Below are positions 11,665-23,319 of a DNA stretch of 64,000 nucleotides, piece after piece. Made by a program: the position numbers and the translations under genes. The stretch lies in NCBI RefSeq assembly GCF_003711515.1, contig NW_021167086.1, positions 1,511,149 through 1,575,148 of the forward strand, written 5' to 3'. Every line of letters starts with the position of its first letter. The first letter of the stretch is position 1. The notes under the pieces are model-generated. The model saw nothing but the letters and a program-made list of their open reading frames with translations, searched no databases and was not told where the DNA came from. This DNA is from Sodiomyces alkalinus F11 (taxonomy: Eukaryota > Ascomycota > Sordariomycetes > Glomerellales > Plectosphaerellaceae).

Positions 11665-12830
11665 ACGATGGCCTTAGTTACGGTAATGCCCACGATAGGC
11701 TATACGATCCTCACCTCACCAAAACAGTGGCGTTAGTGGATCGAGGCTATTATACAGATAGCCTACGCTAACCAGGTATCTAACCTTATTAATCTAGACC
11801 TCGAGGAATCTAAACGTCCTCGAAGACTCGAATCCTCGGAACCTCTAAAGCTAATGGAAGAAGATAATAATACCTAGGATCGTAAGTTTAAGCTATAAAA
11901 CGTAAAAGAAAACAGATATCAGTAATAGTAACGAGGTCTAGCTACTCTTCACGACTATATCGCGAAGACAGTTAATCATAACCTCAAAGATTAGTACGCA
12001 GGGAAGAAGGAGGTCAAAGATATCCTAATCGCCTTAAAGGACTATCTTAAACCTACTAACGCTGCCTAGAAGTCACTAATCAAACGATAATAGGAAGAAT
12101 ATATATAAAATATACGGAGGATACCCCACGAGCGTTAGCTTCAGGACTTTATATCGCTATACCGAGATTCAAAGACCTATAGCGTTAGATCCTCTAATAG
12201 GAAAGAGGACTAGCTTAATGCGTTTTTTAGGGCTATAGGCACTATAGCTCCGGACTAGTTAGAACCGCGCTTTATAGAGATTTTAAGGGAAGATAAGGAA
12301 GACTAACCTACTATCGTGGAGGTTATAAACGAATATACGGTTTAGTTACGCTATAGGTATCCCTGTAGGCTTAATATAAAGCCTACTGCGTTATTATTTT
12401 ATACGGCGATATTTCTAGGAAAGGATAAAGAAGGCAGATAGCAGCCTGCTGGTTAGGGAGGTTAGTAGTAATAAGGAAAGGAGGCTTCTTCTTTAATAAT
12501 AGTAACGCAGGAATGGATCTGCGATTACGTTAAGATAGGAAGGAACGATCGCTACTACGCTCCGTGGCAGAACTACCCGAACGTTAACCCCACGCGCCGC
12601 TAGGAGGGCTTTACGCCTTCGAAGGAGGTGGTAGAACGCTACGACCGTATTATTAAGTCCTAGGATAAAGGTCGCTAAAAGAGATTCCGGGAGGATATTA
12701 AAAAGGACGTCGATAAGGCGAAAAGGCAGGTAAAAGCTAAGTTATAAGAGAAGAATTAGTCTAAGGAAGTATCTAATTTTACTGCCGAATAGTCTAAGGA
12801 TTCTGACGATCGGGCTTACGATATGTATTT
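11665..12830 (+). pseudogene. copia Gag remnant of element F
   Basis: The frame starts near an ATG (MALVTVMPTIGYTILTSPKQW) and can be followed as Gag with RIP stops at CAG/TGG positions. It is similar in layout to the gag piece of G (14600-15045), including a shared DYIAKTV block. It is Gln/Lys/Glu-rich downstream and has no intact frame, so it is not translatable over its length. Confidence 0.6.
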
Positions 12831-13968
12831 TGCCTCTTATTTTATAGGCGAAGAGGTGGTATTAAATGCCTTAAATTTTATAAGTAAAGAGGTGGCCTCT
12901 TTAACTAAGGGTTTACTTCAAAGCCTACGGTAGTAGCTAGAGCGATAGAACTCCACGATAAAGGCGTTATAAGAGGAAAGGCGTTATTAACAGCGTTAAT
13001 AATAACCTTAATCGTCGATATCTAGGGGGGTGGTAGATAGTGGAAGATTAAAAACCACCGAAAACGCCTTTAAAACCTAATAGGTTACTAACTAAGAGGC
13101 ATCACGTGGAACGGCTGCCACGACCGCGGCAGGTATAGTGCCTGCCGTTATGCCTGCCGTTGATTTACCCTCTTTAACTATTAATTTTACCTCTTTAATA
13201 ACGGCACTAATTTTCCCCTCTTTAATAACCTCTTCTTCTTTAAAAATAACGCCCGTTGTTACACCTCTAACGCTACTATAGGCGCCTGACGATCCTCCTA
13301 CGCCCAGCGCTATGAGGAGCACCTCGGACTAAATTAACGATACTGGCGATACCTTTAATAAAGCCATAGGCGAGGCTATAAACGATACCACTACTCCTTA
13401 ATCTACTAATCCACACGCAGCTAAGATAAATACCACTACTACTACTGCTATTCCTGCTTTATAGCTAATCTCTTAAACGCCTACTTCTATAGGGAGACCC
13501 TCACGTAATCGTTAACCTCCCTCCTTATACGATAGACAAGAAGGTCCTGATTAATTAGATCTCCACGAACGAGATAGTTAGCAGTGGGCTAACTAAAGTA
13601 CCGCCATAGCGAAAAAGAAATATAAGGCGTTAGTACATCTGTTAGGGATAGAGGTCCTAAGCCAGGGGGCTTAAGGCAATTCATAAGAGGCGCTATACTG
13701 AGTTTATAATCTATAGCCCAGATTAACCGTTGTTTTAGTGCCCTTTAGATTATTATTTGGGCACCCATTTTTAACGTTTTAACGTTATTATGGGGTCAAT
13801 TTGACCACCTGTTTTTACACGTTTTTTACGTTTTTAGGCACAAAAAGAGCGCGTTGTTTAATAAGCCGTTCAACCGGTGGATTAATATCTAGACCTCTAT
13901 TTTACCCTAGATTTACGGCTTTAATTAAGCAGAACAGTCAGGATTAATCCTGCAGTTCTAGGGGGGTG

Positions 13969-14161
13969 TGTCAGATACCTACAGCCACCTTATCGGGGTA
14001 TGACTTACGCCATTTCTGTAGACGGATAGGGTACTTCCGACCGATATATCCACATCAATTTCCCCTCCTTTTACTTCATAGTTAGACATTTCCGCAGAGT
14101 ATCTTTTACTTTTCTTCAATACACACACACATCTTTTGCGTACCTTATTTATGTGCTGACA
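13969..14161 (+). repeat. 3' LTR of element F (193 bp)
   Basis: Direct repeat of 11194-11386, followed by the TSD CCTTA and then, with no spacer, by the LTR of element G. Confidence 0.93.
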
Positions 14162-14166
14162 CCTTA

Positions 14167-14355
14167 TGTCAGATGCCCTCAGCCAGCTTATCGAGGTGTG
14201 ACAAAGCATATTACGTCAGACGTGTGGAGTACCTCGATTCTATAAATCTATAGGTATTTCCCCTATACTTAGATATCCCTATAAAGTATTATAAACTTTA
14301 CCTAGATGAATATATATATATATCTATAATTCCGTACTTTATTTATATTCTGATA
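14167..14355 (+). repeat. LTR of element G (189 bp)
   Basis: It shares its first 12 or so bases and general layout with the F LTR and directly precedes a primer-binding site. No second copy is in the window, so the right end is set by the primer site. Confidence 0.7.
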
Positions 14356-15047
14356 GTTATAAGCTCGGCGCTTTAGTAAACTGACTTTATTCCGATTAAT
14401 CTAATAGCTTTAAGACAGATATCCTATTTTAAAGCCGTAAGCCTATTACGGCTAGAGCTGTTCTGCAAGTAACGTCCGCCTGCTTTTATTTTATTTAATC
14501 GCTTTATCGTTTTCTATTATATTATTTTTTAAAGCATTTAGTTTAGTTAATTAACCTATATCTGTTTATTCTATTCCACTACTTTTTATTAGTATAATAA
14601 TAGCTTCCACGGTAGCAGTGCCTAGTATAGGCCTTGTGACGCTTACCTTATTAAAAGACTAGCGCTCTTAGATTAAAGCCGTGAGGACTCTCGCGCACAC
14701 CTATAATATCGCCGATCTTATTACACCTAACGTCGAAGAATCTAAATAACTATAATAATACGAATTAATAGATCCTCTAAAGCTAACTAATGACGTAGAA
14801 TTTACGTAGGATTATGCCTTTAAGCTATAGCAGGTTAAAAAGAATCGCTATTATTAGTAATAACACGGTCTTATTACTCTATACGATTATATCGCTAAAA
14901 CCGTTAGCCTTGCCTTAAAAAATTAGTATACCGGTAAATTGGAAGTAAGGGATATACTATATACCCTTAAGACGCACCTTAAGCCGACGAACGCCGCCTA
15001 GAAGTCACTAACTAAGAGATATTAGGACGAATACCTCTGAAATAACA
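14167..15047 (+). mobile_element. Element G: 5' fragment of a copia element
   Basis: An LTR of 189 bp (14167-14355) starts TGTCAGATGCC and ends TGATA (from TGACA or TGATA). It is followed by the half-tRNA primer site GTTATAAGCTCGG and a copia gag frame (about 14600-15045) with DYIAKTV. It breaks off near a C-run at 15058, where LINE fragment K begins. No 3' LTR is present. It is related to F but diverged in the LTR. Confidence 0.75.
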
Positions 15048-15323
15048 GCGAAATGACCCCCCCCCCCCTTAGCAGCTCTATAAGGGCGTCCTATAAGACT
15101 CCCCGATCTCCCTTATCCTTTTTATTCTATATATCTCTACCCTTTATAGCGAAGTAAAGAGGATTCCGAAAACGATAATAGCGGGGTTTACTAATAATAC
15201 GAATATTATCACTTTTAGAGAAATAAAAGTATAAATATAATACTGCCTCGCCACCGTATAAAATACTTACCTAGACTAAAAGGCAGCGAGCGGACTATAA
15301 TTTAAGTTAGCTAAGTATATCTA
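15048..15323 (+). pseudogene. LINE reverse-transcriptase fragment K
   Basis: The plus-strand frame reads SPISLILFILYISTLYSEVK, then AGFTNNTNII and LQFKLAKYIY. These correspond to the RT block of LINE L (minus strand, about 42190-42470: SPISRILFILYIFTFYEELK, VGFTNNTNII). FTNNTN is the RIP-mutated FADDTN catalytic motif. The fragment is cut at 15323 by the LTR of element D. Confidence 0.78.
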
Positions 15324-15699
15324 TGTCAGGTGCCTGTAGCAGTGGTTATAATAGGTCCCCAGTACGAACCCATAGGGGTCTAGGTGTGCCTATTCTAAGA
15401 CCCCTCGAGGCATAAATAAAGCAAGTTATCACATAGTAAATAGAATAGTCCCTCGAAGCAAATAAGGCAGCCCTCGAGGAAGCAAATAAGGCAGCCCTCG
15501 AGGAAGCAAATAAGCAGCCCTCGAGGAGTAGAGCATAGTCTTAAGGAGCGAGGGAGCCTCCCCTTTAAAGAAGGGAGGCCAGCGATTAATCTAACTCTTT
15601 AGCTATATCTATATTTAACCCTATTATAATCTTATTATAATTCTCCCTAGTTCCTTACTTAACCCTATCTTTTTACTCTTTACGACTACCTATTTAATA
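15324..15699 (+). repeat. 5' LTR of element D (376 bp)
   Basis: Starts TGTCAGGTGCC and ends TTTAATA. It holds three tandem units of about 24 bp (15450-15517: CCCTCGAGGAAGCAAATAAG type) against two in the 3' LTR. Confidence 0.9.
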
Positions 15700-15739
15700 T
15701 TTTAATCGCTCTACCCTCTAAGGGCGCGAAGACCGTTAA

Positions 15740-18000
15740 GGAGAGTCACTAAGATATCTAACTATCACGAAATAAACGATCCTACCTTCGATTTCGACGA
15801 GGCTATTAGTTAGTTCGAGCGATAACTCCGCGATAGCGAAACCGCCTTTATAGAGGACGCCGATAAGGGAGATAACGGGGATACGCCGGGAACTAACACG
15901 GCTCCCGTACCTACTACCGTATCGGCACCTATCCCTACCCCTATACCTGCTCCTATCGCTAGTATTACCTCTGCCACTGCCTCTGTCCCTATTACCGTTC
16001 CCGTTCCTCCTATAACCACGACGGGATAGGCGTGTAACCCTAATCTGCCCCCGCACGTAGACGTTAACCTAGCTATACTAACGGATAAATAATTAGATAA
16101 ACGCGTTAAATACACAGAGGCGTAGAACCACCGTAAATGTAAGCTCGCTTATCTCGCTAAACTAGAGGCGGATACTACTACCGTTACTACCACCGCCGTT
16201 AATCCCACTATTAACCCTAACCCAGTCGATACTACTATCCATCATCGTATAGCTAAGCCTCGGCGCCGTATTATCGCGACCCTAACGGGTTCCTAATATA
16301 CCTATAATATGTCCATAATATCCTCTATATACGGGTCCGCCACCTAGACTAAGTTTAATTTTCCCCTACCTAAATAGGATAGCGTATCCTAGGCTAAGTA
16401 TCGCATGTTTATCTAGGAAATAAATCAACGGTTTGACCTAGACTCTTAGTCTTTCCCTATAGACGCTACGAAGAACTACTTCGTTATATCGTGCCTCCCC
16501 TATCACCTTAAGGAACGTTAGCAGGCTGAATTACAATATAAGTATAATAACGACGCTAATAGGGTTAGCTAGGCCGTATTATAGGCTTAGTTATTCTATT
16601 AGGTTAACGATAATAATACCCGCTTACGGGAGGTAGCGGTATAGATCCAGAGCAAGTTTATCTTATCTTAGAGAGAGAGAGAGTCTTACGCTAAATTTAT
16701 ATAACGATAGGAAGCCCTAGAATCGGAACTACCGGGTAAGCTCCTAGACTAGTAAAGAATTTAGATAGTACTAATAAGGGTTCTCCTACCTATTTGGGAC
16801 TATATAGTGTCTATAGGGGTTCCTAAGACTTACTAAGACCTGGCCCCGGCCTATTATAGGGCTAAGGCTTTAACCGTTAACGACGGACTAGCCGTTACTC
16901 GAGTAGACTTCTAGTCCACTGCCTAATAACGTTATTTCCGTTCGCGCGCCCTAGGACAGAGTACCCAGATAGCCACCTACGGTTCTACTAGTATCCCCGC
17001 GTCTACCCCTATATCTGCCCCTACGCCTGCCCTAATCTCTACTCCTAGCTATCCTATACGCCCTAGACTATTATCGTACCTTAACTCCATCACTTACTAT
17101 AACTATTACTAAAAGGGGTACTACGCTACTATATACCCTAGCCCTCGGGCGTAGCATTCGAGTAATAATAACCCGAATACCTAACCGGTATCTATATCTT
17201 ATTCCACGGTTAGTTATATCACGGGTAAGGTACCCTAAGGATAATACCCACCTCGAGTAACCCCCTCTACCACTACTATACCGGTAAAGGCGCGCGTCTC
17301 CTTTTGCCGAGGTAGGGAATAGGTATAGATATCGGCTCTCCTTAACGGAGGCGCCGATATTAACGTTTTGGATCGGTCCCTCCTAGGACTTAGTTAGGTT
17401 CCCGAAGGGTCCCCGGTTCCGGCGTCCTGGATTACGGAGGGATAAACGAAGATAACTCTAGGATCCACCTATAGGATTATTATCGCGATAGACTATTAGG
17501 GTCGGAAGAGGGTATAACACGCTAAGTTCTATATTATAAATCTCACGGGCGTAAAGATTATCTTAGGGAGGCCGTGGCTTATAGCCGTTAACCCTAACGT
17601 TAATTAGTAGTGTAGCACGTGGATTTATCCCTTATCCTACACGGAATTAGGTATAGTTATATTACTAAAAGAGCTATGTAGGGTAATTAGATAAGCTAAG
17701 TCTATCCTTACTCTAACCTATATAGGTTCTACGCGGGGCCTACGTATCGGCTATATCGGCCTAGCAGAAAACGCTTTAGTAGGATATAGAGATGAATTCT
17801 TAGAAGACGGGGCCTACCCCGGCCTAGGCGGGAACCCCGCCGCCACCACGCTACCGGAATAGTATTAAGATTTCGCTGATATTTTTAACGTCGAAAACGC
17901 CGGACGGCTACCGACGTACTAGTAGTAGGACCATGCTATTAAGGTCGAGGAGGGGAAAAAGCCTCCCTACGGTCCTATTTATCCCCTCGCCGTCTAGGAG
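15740..18000 (+). pseudogene. Element D gag and protease region, RIP-mutated
   Basis: A Pro/Thr/Ala-rich N-terminal region (about 15870-16030) is followed by a capsid-like block (about 16320-16850, containing LPYHLKERQQAELQYKYN once RIP stops are read through). A retropepsin-like stretch (about 17290-17580) contains ALLNGGADINVL, where NGGAD stands for the DSGA(D/T) active site, and LGRPWL. No uninterrupted frame remains. Confidence 0.75.
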
Positions 18001-19260
18001 CTCGAGGTACTATATTAGTATTTACAGGATACCATTATATAAGGGTGGATTAGACTATCTACTAGTCCTGTCGGCGCCCTTATCCTGTTTATCCCTAAGA
18101 AAGGCGGTAAGCTACGCCTCTATATTAATTATAGAGGACTGAATAAGGTGACTATTAAGGACTATACCCCCCTGCCCCTTATTCACGAAATCCTAGATCG
18201 GCTATTATCGGCGTAGTACTATACTAAACTGGATCTTAAGGACGTATACCACCGATTACGGATTCGGGAGGGCGATAAGTGGAAAACGGCGTTCCGGACG
18301 AAATACGGTTATTACGAGTATCTCGTGATACCGTGTAGTCTTATAAACGCCCCCGTAAGCTTCTAACGCTATATTATCAAAGCGTTATCCGGCCTTATCG
18401 ATACTATCTCTATAGTATACCTCGATAATATTCGTATCTATAGTAAGGACTTAGTTACCCACTGCGTACACGTCCGCGAGGTCCTTACTAGGCTTAGGCA
18501 GTAGTCCCTGTATACTAACCCCGACAAGTATAAGTTTAAGACCCGCGATATTAAGTTCCTCGGTTTTATTTATAGCCTAGACGGGGTACGTATAGATCTA
18601 GCTCGCGTTAAGGCTATCCGCGACTAAGAGCTCCCTAACAGTATTAAGAAGATACAGGTCTTCCTAGGTTTTACGGGATTCTATAGACGTTTTATTCGGA
18701 ACTATTCTAAGGTTATTACCCCTCTTACAGACTATCTTAAAAGGGGTCCTACCGGTAGCCACGCCGGGGTCCTTATACTTTCCCCGTAAGTCTAGGCCGC
18801 GTTCGAGAAGATAAAGCTACTATTCTAGAAAGCGCTAGTTCTACGGTATTTTAACCCTACTCTATCTATACGTATTAAGCCCGACGCCTTTATTTTTACT
18901 ATCGGCGCTATTATTAGTTAATTTGAGAATAGCTTATAATGCCCTATAGCGTTTCTATCCCGTAAACTACGTAGAGCCGAGCTTAATTATAGTACGCCCG
19001 ACTTAGAGCTTATAGCTATTATCGAGTCTTTTCAGACGTAGCGCTACTATATAGTCTATAGTCAGAGCCCTATAGTGGTCCTAATAGACCACTTAAACTA
19101 TCGTTATCTACTAGATAAGCCGAAGCTTAAGGGCTAGCACGCACGGTGGCTTAAGGAGCTCGCCCCGTTTAATTTTAAGATTCGGCACCGCCTAAGGACG
19201 TTAAACCCAGCGGATAGGCTATTAAGAAAGCCCTAGCACGCGCCCTATAAGCGCGCCCTA
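18000..19260 (+). pseudogene. Element D reverse transcriptase and RNase H, RIP-mutated
   Basis: RT motifs in order: [20 protein letters not shown] (about 18060), [15 protein letters not shown] (about 18160), [14 protein letters not shown] (about 18225), VYLDNIRIYS (YxDD equivalent, about 18417) and [12 protein letters not shown] (about 18660). RNase H follows (SRKLRRAELNYSTPDLELIA, about 18960; primer-grip and connection RPKL-type residues near 19110). This is the standard Ty3/gypsy order RT-RNH-INT. In-frame TAG/TAA replace CAG/CAA/TGG. Confidence 0.87.
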
Positions 19261-19284
19261 GTTACTAACCGGGCTAAGGCGGTA

Positions 19285-19755
19285 GAGTCTTTTTCGAAGC
19301 GTTTTATAGTAAGGTATATCGGGGACTAGCAGGGTTCCCGTAATACCCCTGAGTCTATTTTTCCCGCCCCTTCTACCTTAGTTATCAAGACGTAAACGGA
19401 CGACCCTTCTTCTATTCCCGCTCCTCCTACTTTACCGAAGGTGGTTAAGATATAAGCGGATAACCTTTCCTCCTTTATAGAGTCTTTTTTCGAGGCGTTT
19501 TATTATAGGGTATACTGGGAACTAGCGTGGTTCCCGTGCTGCCCTAGTTACTATTCCCGCTCCTCCTACCTTACCGGAAAAGATAGTTAAGATATAAGCG
19601 GATAATCTTTTTTTAGAGCCTATATCGAGGTAGTTTATTTTAGGCCTTATCGGGAACTAGCGTGGTTTCCGTACTACCCCCGATTATATTCCCGCTTTTA
19701 ATTCCCCTACCTTACTCAAAGAGGTAGTAGAGGCGTAAGCGGATAACCCTTTTTA
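19285..19755 (+). repeat. Imperfect tandem repeat between RNase H and integrase of element D
   Basis: Units begin at about 19285, 19480 and 19616. Each contains an ELAWFP-like block (AACTAGCGTGGTTCCCG) followed by a Pro/Ser-rich piece ending AAGCGGATAA. The first unit is longer (195 bp) because its Pro-rich part is itself doubled. This insert is absent from the equivalent place in family A/B. Confidence 0.65.
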
Positions 19756-19879
19756 TACTAAATAGCGTAAGGCCTACGGTGATAATACTATATACGGATA
19801 CTAGTCTAGGAGTAGTAATATCCTTCGTTTTAAGAATCGCGTTTTTATGCTAGACTACTCTGGCCTCCGTTAAAAGGTC

Positions 19880-21160
19880 CTATAGTATTTCTATAATAGA
19901 CCCAGCGTGGGATATTATAGGGTTATAAGAACTATTAAGAGGATTTCGGATTTTTACTTCTCGGACTATCTCCCGCGGGATATATATTAGTTTATACCCA
20001 CCTATAGCGTATATTAACGTACTAAGCCACGGCACTATAAGCTATATAGCGAGCTAACGAGTCTCTTAGTACCTTAGCGCCCCTTTATAGAGATATCTAT
20101 TAACTTTATTACGGGGCTACCGCTAGTCTATAGCCTAGGCCGTAAAAAGGATACTATCCTTATAATAGTATACCGCCTAATAATGTACTCGATTTATATC
20201 CCCTCGAGTAGTGGCCTAATAGTAGAAGGACTTACTAAGTCCCTATAGCACCACGTTTTCCGCACCTTTAGCCTACCTAATGGTATTATATTAGACTAAG
20301 GCGTATTATTTATAAGCCGTTTTTAGGTAATATTATATCGATATTTAGGTATAGTTAGGTGCTTATCTATAGCATAGTACCCGTAAACGGATAGATAGAC
20401 TAAGCGATAGAACTAGAACCTCGAGTATTACCTACGTGTATTCTATTCGTAGGAATAGGATAACTAGGTTAACTGACTACCGCTTATAGAATTCACCTAT
20501 AATATAGCGTAGCACTCTACGATACATTATACCCTATCCGATGCCCTAATAGGCTATAACCCCTAAGGCCCTAACGAAGTATAGCTCCCGAGGGTAGGTA
20601 AGGTCCGCGCCGCTAAGGCAAAGCACCGCGCGGAGTACCTTATAGCATAGCGCCGTTCTATCTCGTACCTTATTAAAAGGGCGTAGGTCTCCTACGAATA
20701 GTATTATAATAACGGCTATACCTAGCGGAGGTTCAAGGTGGACGAGTACGTCTTACTATCCACGAAGAATATCTAATAGAAAAGGCCCTCTAAAAAGCTT
20801 AGCGATAAGTTTATCGGACCTTATAAGGTGACTAAGATCGTCGGTACGTATAGCTTAGCTTACTAGTTAGTACTACTAAGAGGTATAAGGATCTATAACG
20901 TCTTCCCCGTCTCCCTGCTAGAACTATAAAGGTCCCGCGATAGGTTATAACCGGAACCACTTATAGTCGACGTTAAACCGGATTCGGATAAGTATAAGGT
21001 TAAAGCTATCCTGGACTATCGATATTAGGGTAAATAGCGCTAGTACCTAATTAAATATGCCGGCTATAACGATAAAGAGAATACCTAGGAGCTAAAGCGG
21101 AATATCCCCGACAAACTCGTTAACGCCTACTTTAAGGTAAGACTATTAGAGAACTAAACG
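19880..21160 (+). pseudogene. Element D integrase with C-terminal chromodomain, RIP-mutated
   Basis: The catalytic core reads RPFIEISINFITGLPL (about 20080), ILDQGVLFISRF (about 20293) and PQTDRQTKR (about 20385). Conserved C-terminal residues include RRFKVDEYVLLSTKNI (about 20728) and LSDKFIGPYKVTKIVG (about 20800). The last segment (about 20990-21150) reads VKAILDYRYQGKQRQYLIKYAGYNDKENTQE once RIP stops are read through. That is a chromodomain: it has the two conserved aromatic-rich strands and the W/YxxYxxxENTWE ending. Chromodomain integrases define chromoviruses and direct insertion to H3K9-methylated chromatin. Confidence 0.82.
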
Positions 21161-21175
21161 GGTCTATAAACTATC

Positions 21176-21371
21176 TATCACATTCTATCACGTAAGCTAT
21201 GGTATAGTGACCTCCTATTAGTTGGAGGTGCCCCACTATCCTCGCTTAGAAGGTAGCAGATATATTTAGGACACGTATACCCACCCTCTTTTTCTTTCTC
21301 TTTTATATATAGTATAATTATATATTTTCTAAATTAACGCTCCCTATAAGCACGCTCCCGTGAATTTAGTA
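21176..21371 (+). repeat. 5' LTR of element E (196 bp)
   Basis: Starts TATCACATTC (3' copy TATTATATTC) and ends TTTAGTA (3' copy TTCAACA). Followed at once by the half-tRNA primer site GTTATAAGCCCGGG (21372-21385). Confidence 0.93.
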
Positions 21372-21385
21372 GTTATAAGCCCGGG
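21372..21385 (+). other. Primer-binding site of element E (initiator tRNA-Met half-tRNA type)
   Basis: GTTATAAGCCCGGG has the same motif as in F and G and is complementary to the anticodon stem-loop of initiator tRNA-Met once the RIP A is read as G. Confidence 0.75.
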
Positions 21386-21439
21386 TAGTAGTAATAACTA
21401 GTAACTTCCTGCTAATCTATTATCTACGTTTATTTTTAT

Positions 21440-22460
21440 ATGCTTTTATAGCATTACGTAGCCCTCCTACGCTCTCTCTACTAACGATAAGCTCTTATTC
21501 GCTAAACCCTTACTCGATACTATATCGAATAAGCTCGAGATCACGGCTAAAGCGCTCGGTATCCCGCGCCTTAAATCTACGCGATAATAGGCCGATTAGA
21601 TCTGCTATATCTAGTCGTATACGTAAGGGATAGAGGTCTAGGCACTACTTAATCCTAGCTAAAAGGATTAGCTAGATTACCGTCCTAAGTATATTATACC
21701 TAAATCCCTGGATTAACTGCGCGAATAGTATTCCTAAGGCGAGGGCGACGATACTATTATACCCTTAACGCAGGAGCTTATACGCCTCGTCGAAATTAAG
21801 AACTAGCAGACTATAGCCTAGAATCAAAAGCTCGGTTACCTTATTAAGGCGCTCGATAAGGCTAATTGCCTACTTAAAACCACCGTGGAGACCTCTACCT
21901 ATTAATAGGCTATCGAAAAGGCTATTAAGAAATATCCCGGCTACGATAAGGAAAAATAAAACCGATACTTTACGTTAAGCCACGTGATAAAGGAACTTAA
22001 GAGTCGCTTCGCTTTGAGTAGTATTCACACGAAGGAAGAGGTAAAACGAGTATACGAAAAGTATCTATAAGACACTTATCGAGCTAATACTAAAGTGGCT
22101 ATATAGGATACGGAGTAAAATACCTGTATTAAACACGTTTATTAGTAAAAGGTAGCTAAGATTAAAGGACCCACTACTATTCGGAATTTTCTTATAGTAG
22201 TTAGATAGAAGTTTACGCCTATTTAGGCAGAAACTAAGCTTTAGGAGCTAGAAATAAAAAAGGTCCGCGGCGATAAGATTTCCGATCTTTTAATATATAG
22301 CCGCGAGTTTAACGCTATTATAAGCGTAACTACGGATAGAACGCGCTATAGCGTTTATACGACCCTAGGAGACCGCTTAAATAATAACGAAGGCGGAAAA
22401 AAGCCTAAAAAGAAAAGCACTAATCACCCCTATCGACGCGAATACACTTAGAAGCCAGAG
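21440..22460 (+). pseudogene. Element E Gag remnant
   Basis: A long Lys/Glu/Leu-rich frame with RIP stops: SNKLEITAKALGIPRLKSTR (about 21525) and IPLTQELIRLVEIKN (about 21760). It occupies the gag position after the primer site. I did not see a clear CCHC knuckle. Confidence 0.6.
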
Positions 22461-23319
22461 CACTATAATAAGCTAAAATACGCTCTAACCGGAAAATATA
22501 AGCAGAGATCTAACACCTACGTTAATAATAAGTAGTATAAGGAGATACGGAAGGAGATTAAGCTCCTAAAGTGGAAGAGCTTACGCGAAAAACTATTTAA
22601 AAAGGGATAGGAAAGCTCGGAGAGCGGTAGCAGTAAGGGAGATAGGTATCCTAGGAAGGTTATTATAACTATCCTAGATCCCGCCCTTATCTATACTATA
22701 GAAAAGGTTCTTAGGATCTGTACTGCGCTCTGACTAGGCCTTTACCCGCTCTTATAAAGCACTCTTCTTAATAATTACGGCGTAACTCACCTTATTAACT
22801 TAATCGACCTATTTATTCTAGGTTCTTTTATTCCTATAAAGGGATCTATCGAATCCGGTATAACCGATTTTCCGATTATTAGTAAAGGTAAACGGCTTCT
22901 TAAGGGAATTCTAAATAGACCTCTAGGTACTCCGAAAGCTAACTTAGAGCTTAACGATATAGTCGTTATAAAGGGATTTTACACGAATATTGTATCGGAA
23001 GCTTTATTATATAAGGTTAGGATCTAGTATTCGGGATATAACTACTCGTTACGCTTTAGAATAGCGGAGAAAAGCGTGGTCTTATTAAAGCTTCTTCGAC
23101 GCTTTAATATAACTATCTTTTAGTATAAGCTAATTTTATCTTCTTCTTCTTCTTATTCGTTATTCTAACCGATACTACGTGGTAGTATTCCGATTAACTA
23201 CGACTATTAATATATACTAGTTATAGTAGTCGATCGACTAATAAGAGCTTACCGATATTACCGACGTTCCCGCGACCCTCCGCGTCTATAAGTCGATAAA
23301 GAATAGTTATAGCACTTAA

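Larger units (their letters stand above)
11194..14161 (+). mobile_element. Element F: non-autonomous Ty1/copia LTR retrotransposon (internal deletion)
   Basis: Two 193-bp LTRs (11194-11386 and 13969-14161) begin TGTCAGAT and end ACA. CCTTA flanks both sides (11189-11193 and 14162-14166). The internal part is only 2.58 kb. It holds a copia gag frame (from about 11665) and then a Ser/Thr/Pro-rich stretch (about 12980-13500) that resembles the integrase-RT linker of copia element J (about 60880-61400). No protease, integrase core, RT or RNase H is present. A G-run (13961-13966) precedes the 3' LTR as a polypurine tract. RIP is moderate: LTR differences are nearly all TG->TA or CA->TA. Confidence 0.88.

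Noticed and set aside
13092..13322. 76-codon minus-strand frame in element F
   Set aside because: Opposite the Ser/Thr/Pro-rich linker, where low complexity opens both strands. The plus frame matches the J linker.
15450..15517. Short regularly repeated units resembling a CRISPR-like array
   Set aside because: Units are directly adjacent without unique spacers and lie inside a retrotransposon LTR of a eukaryote.
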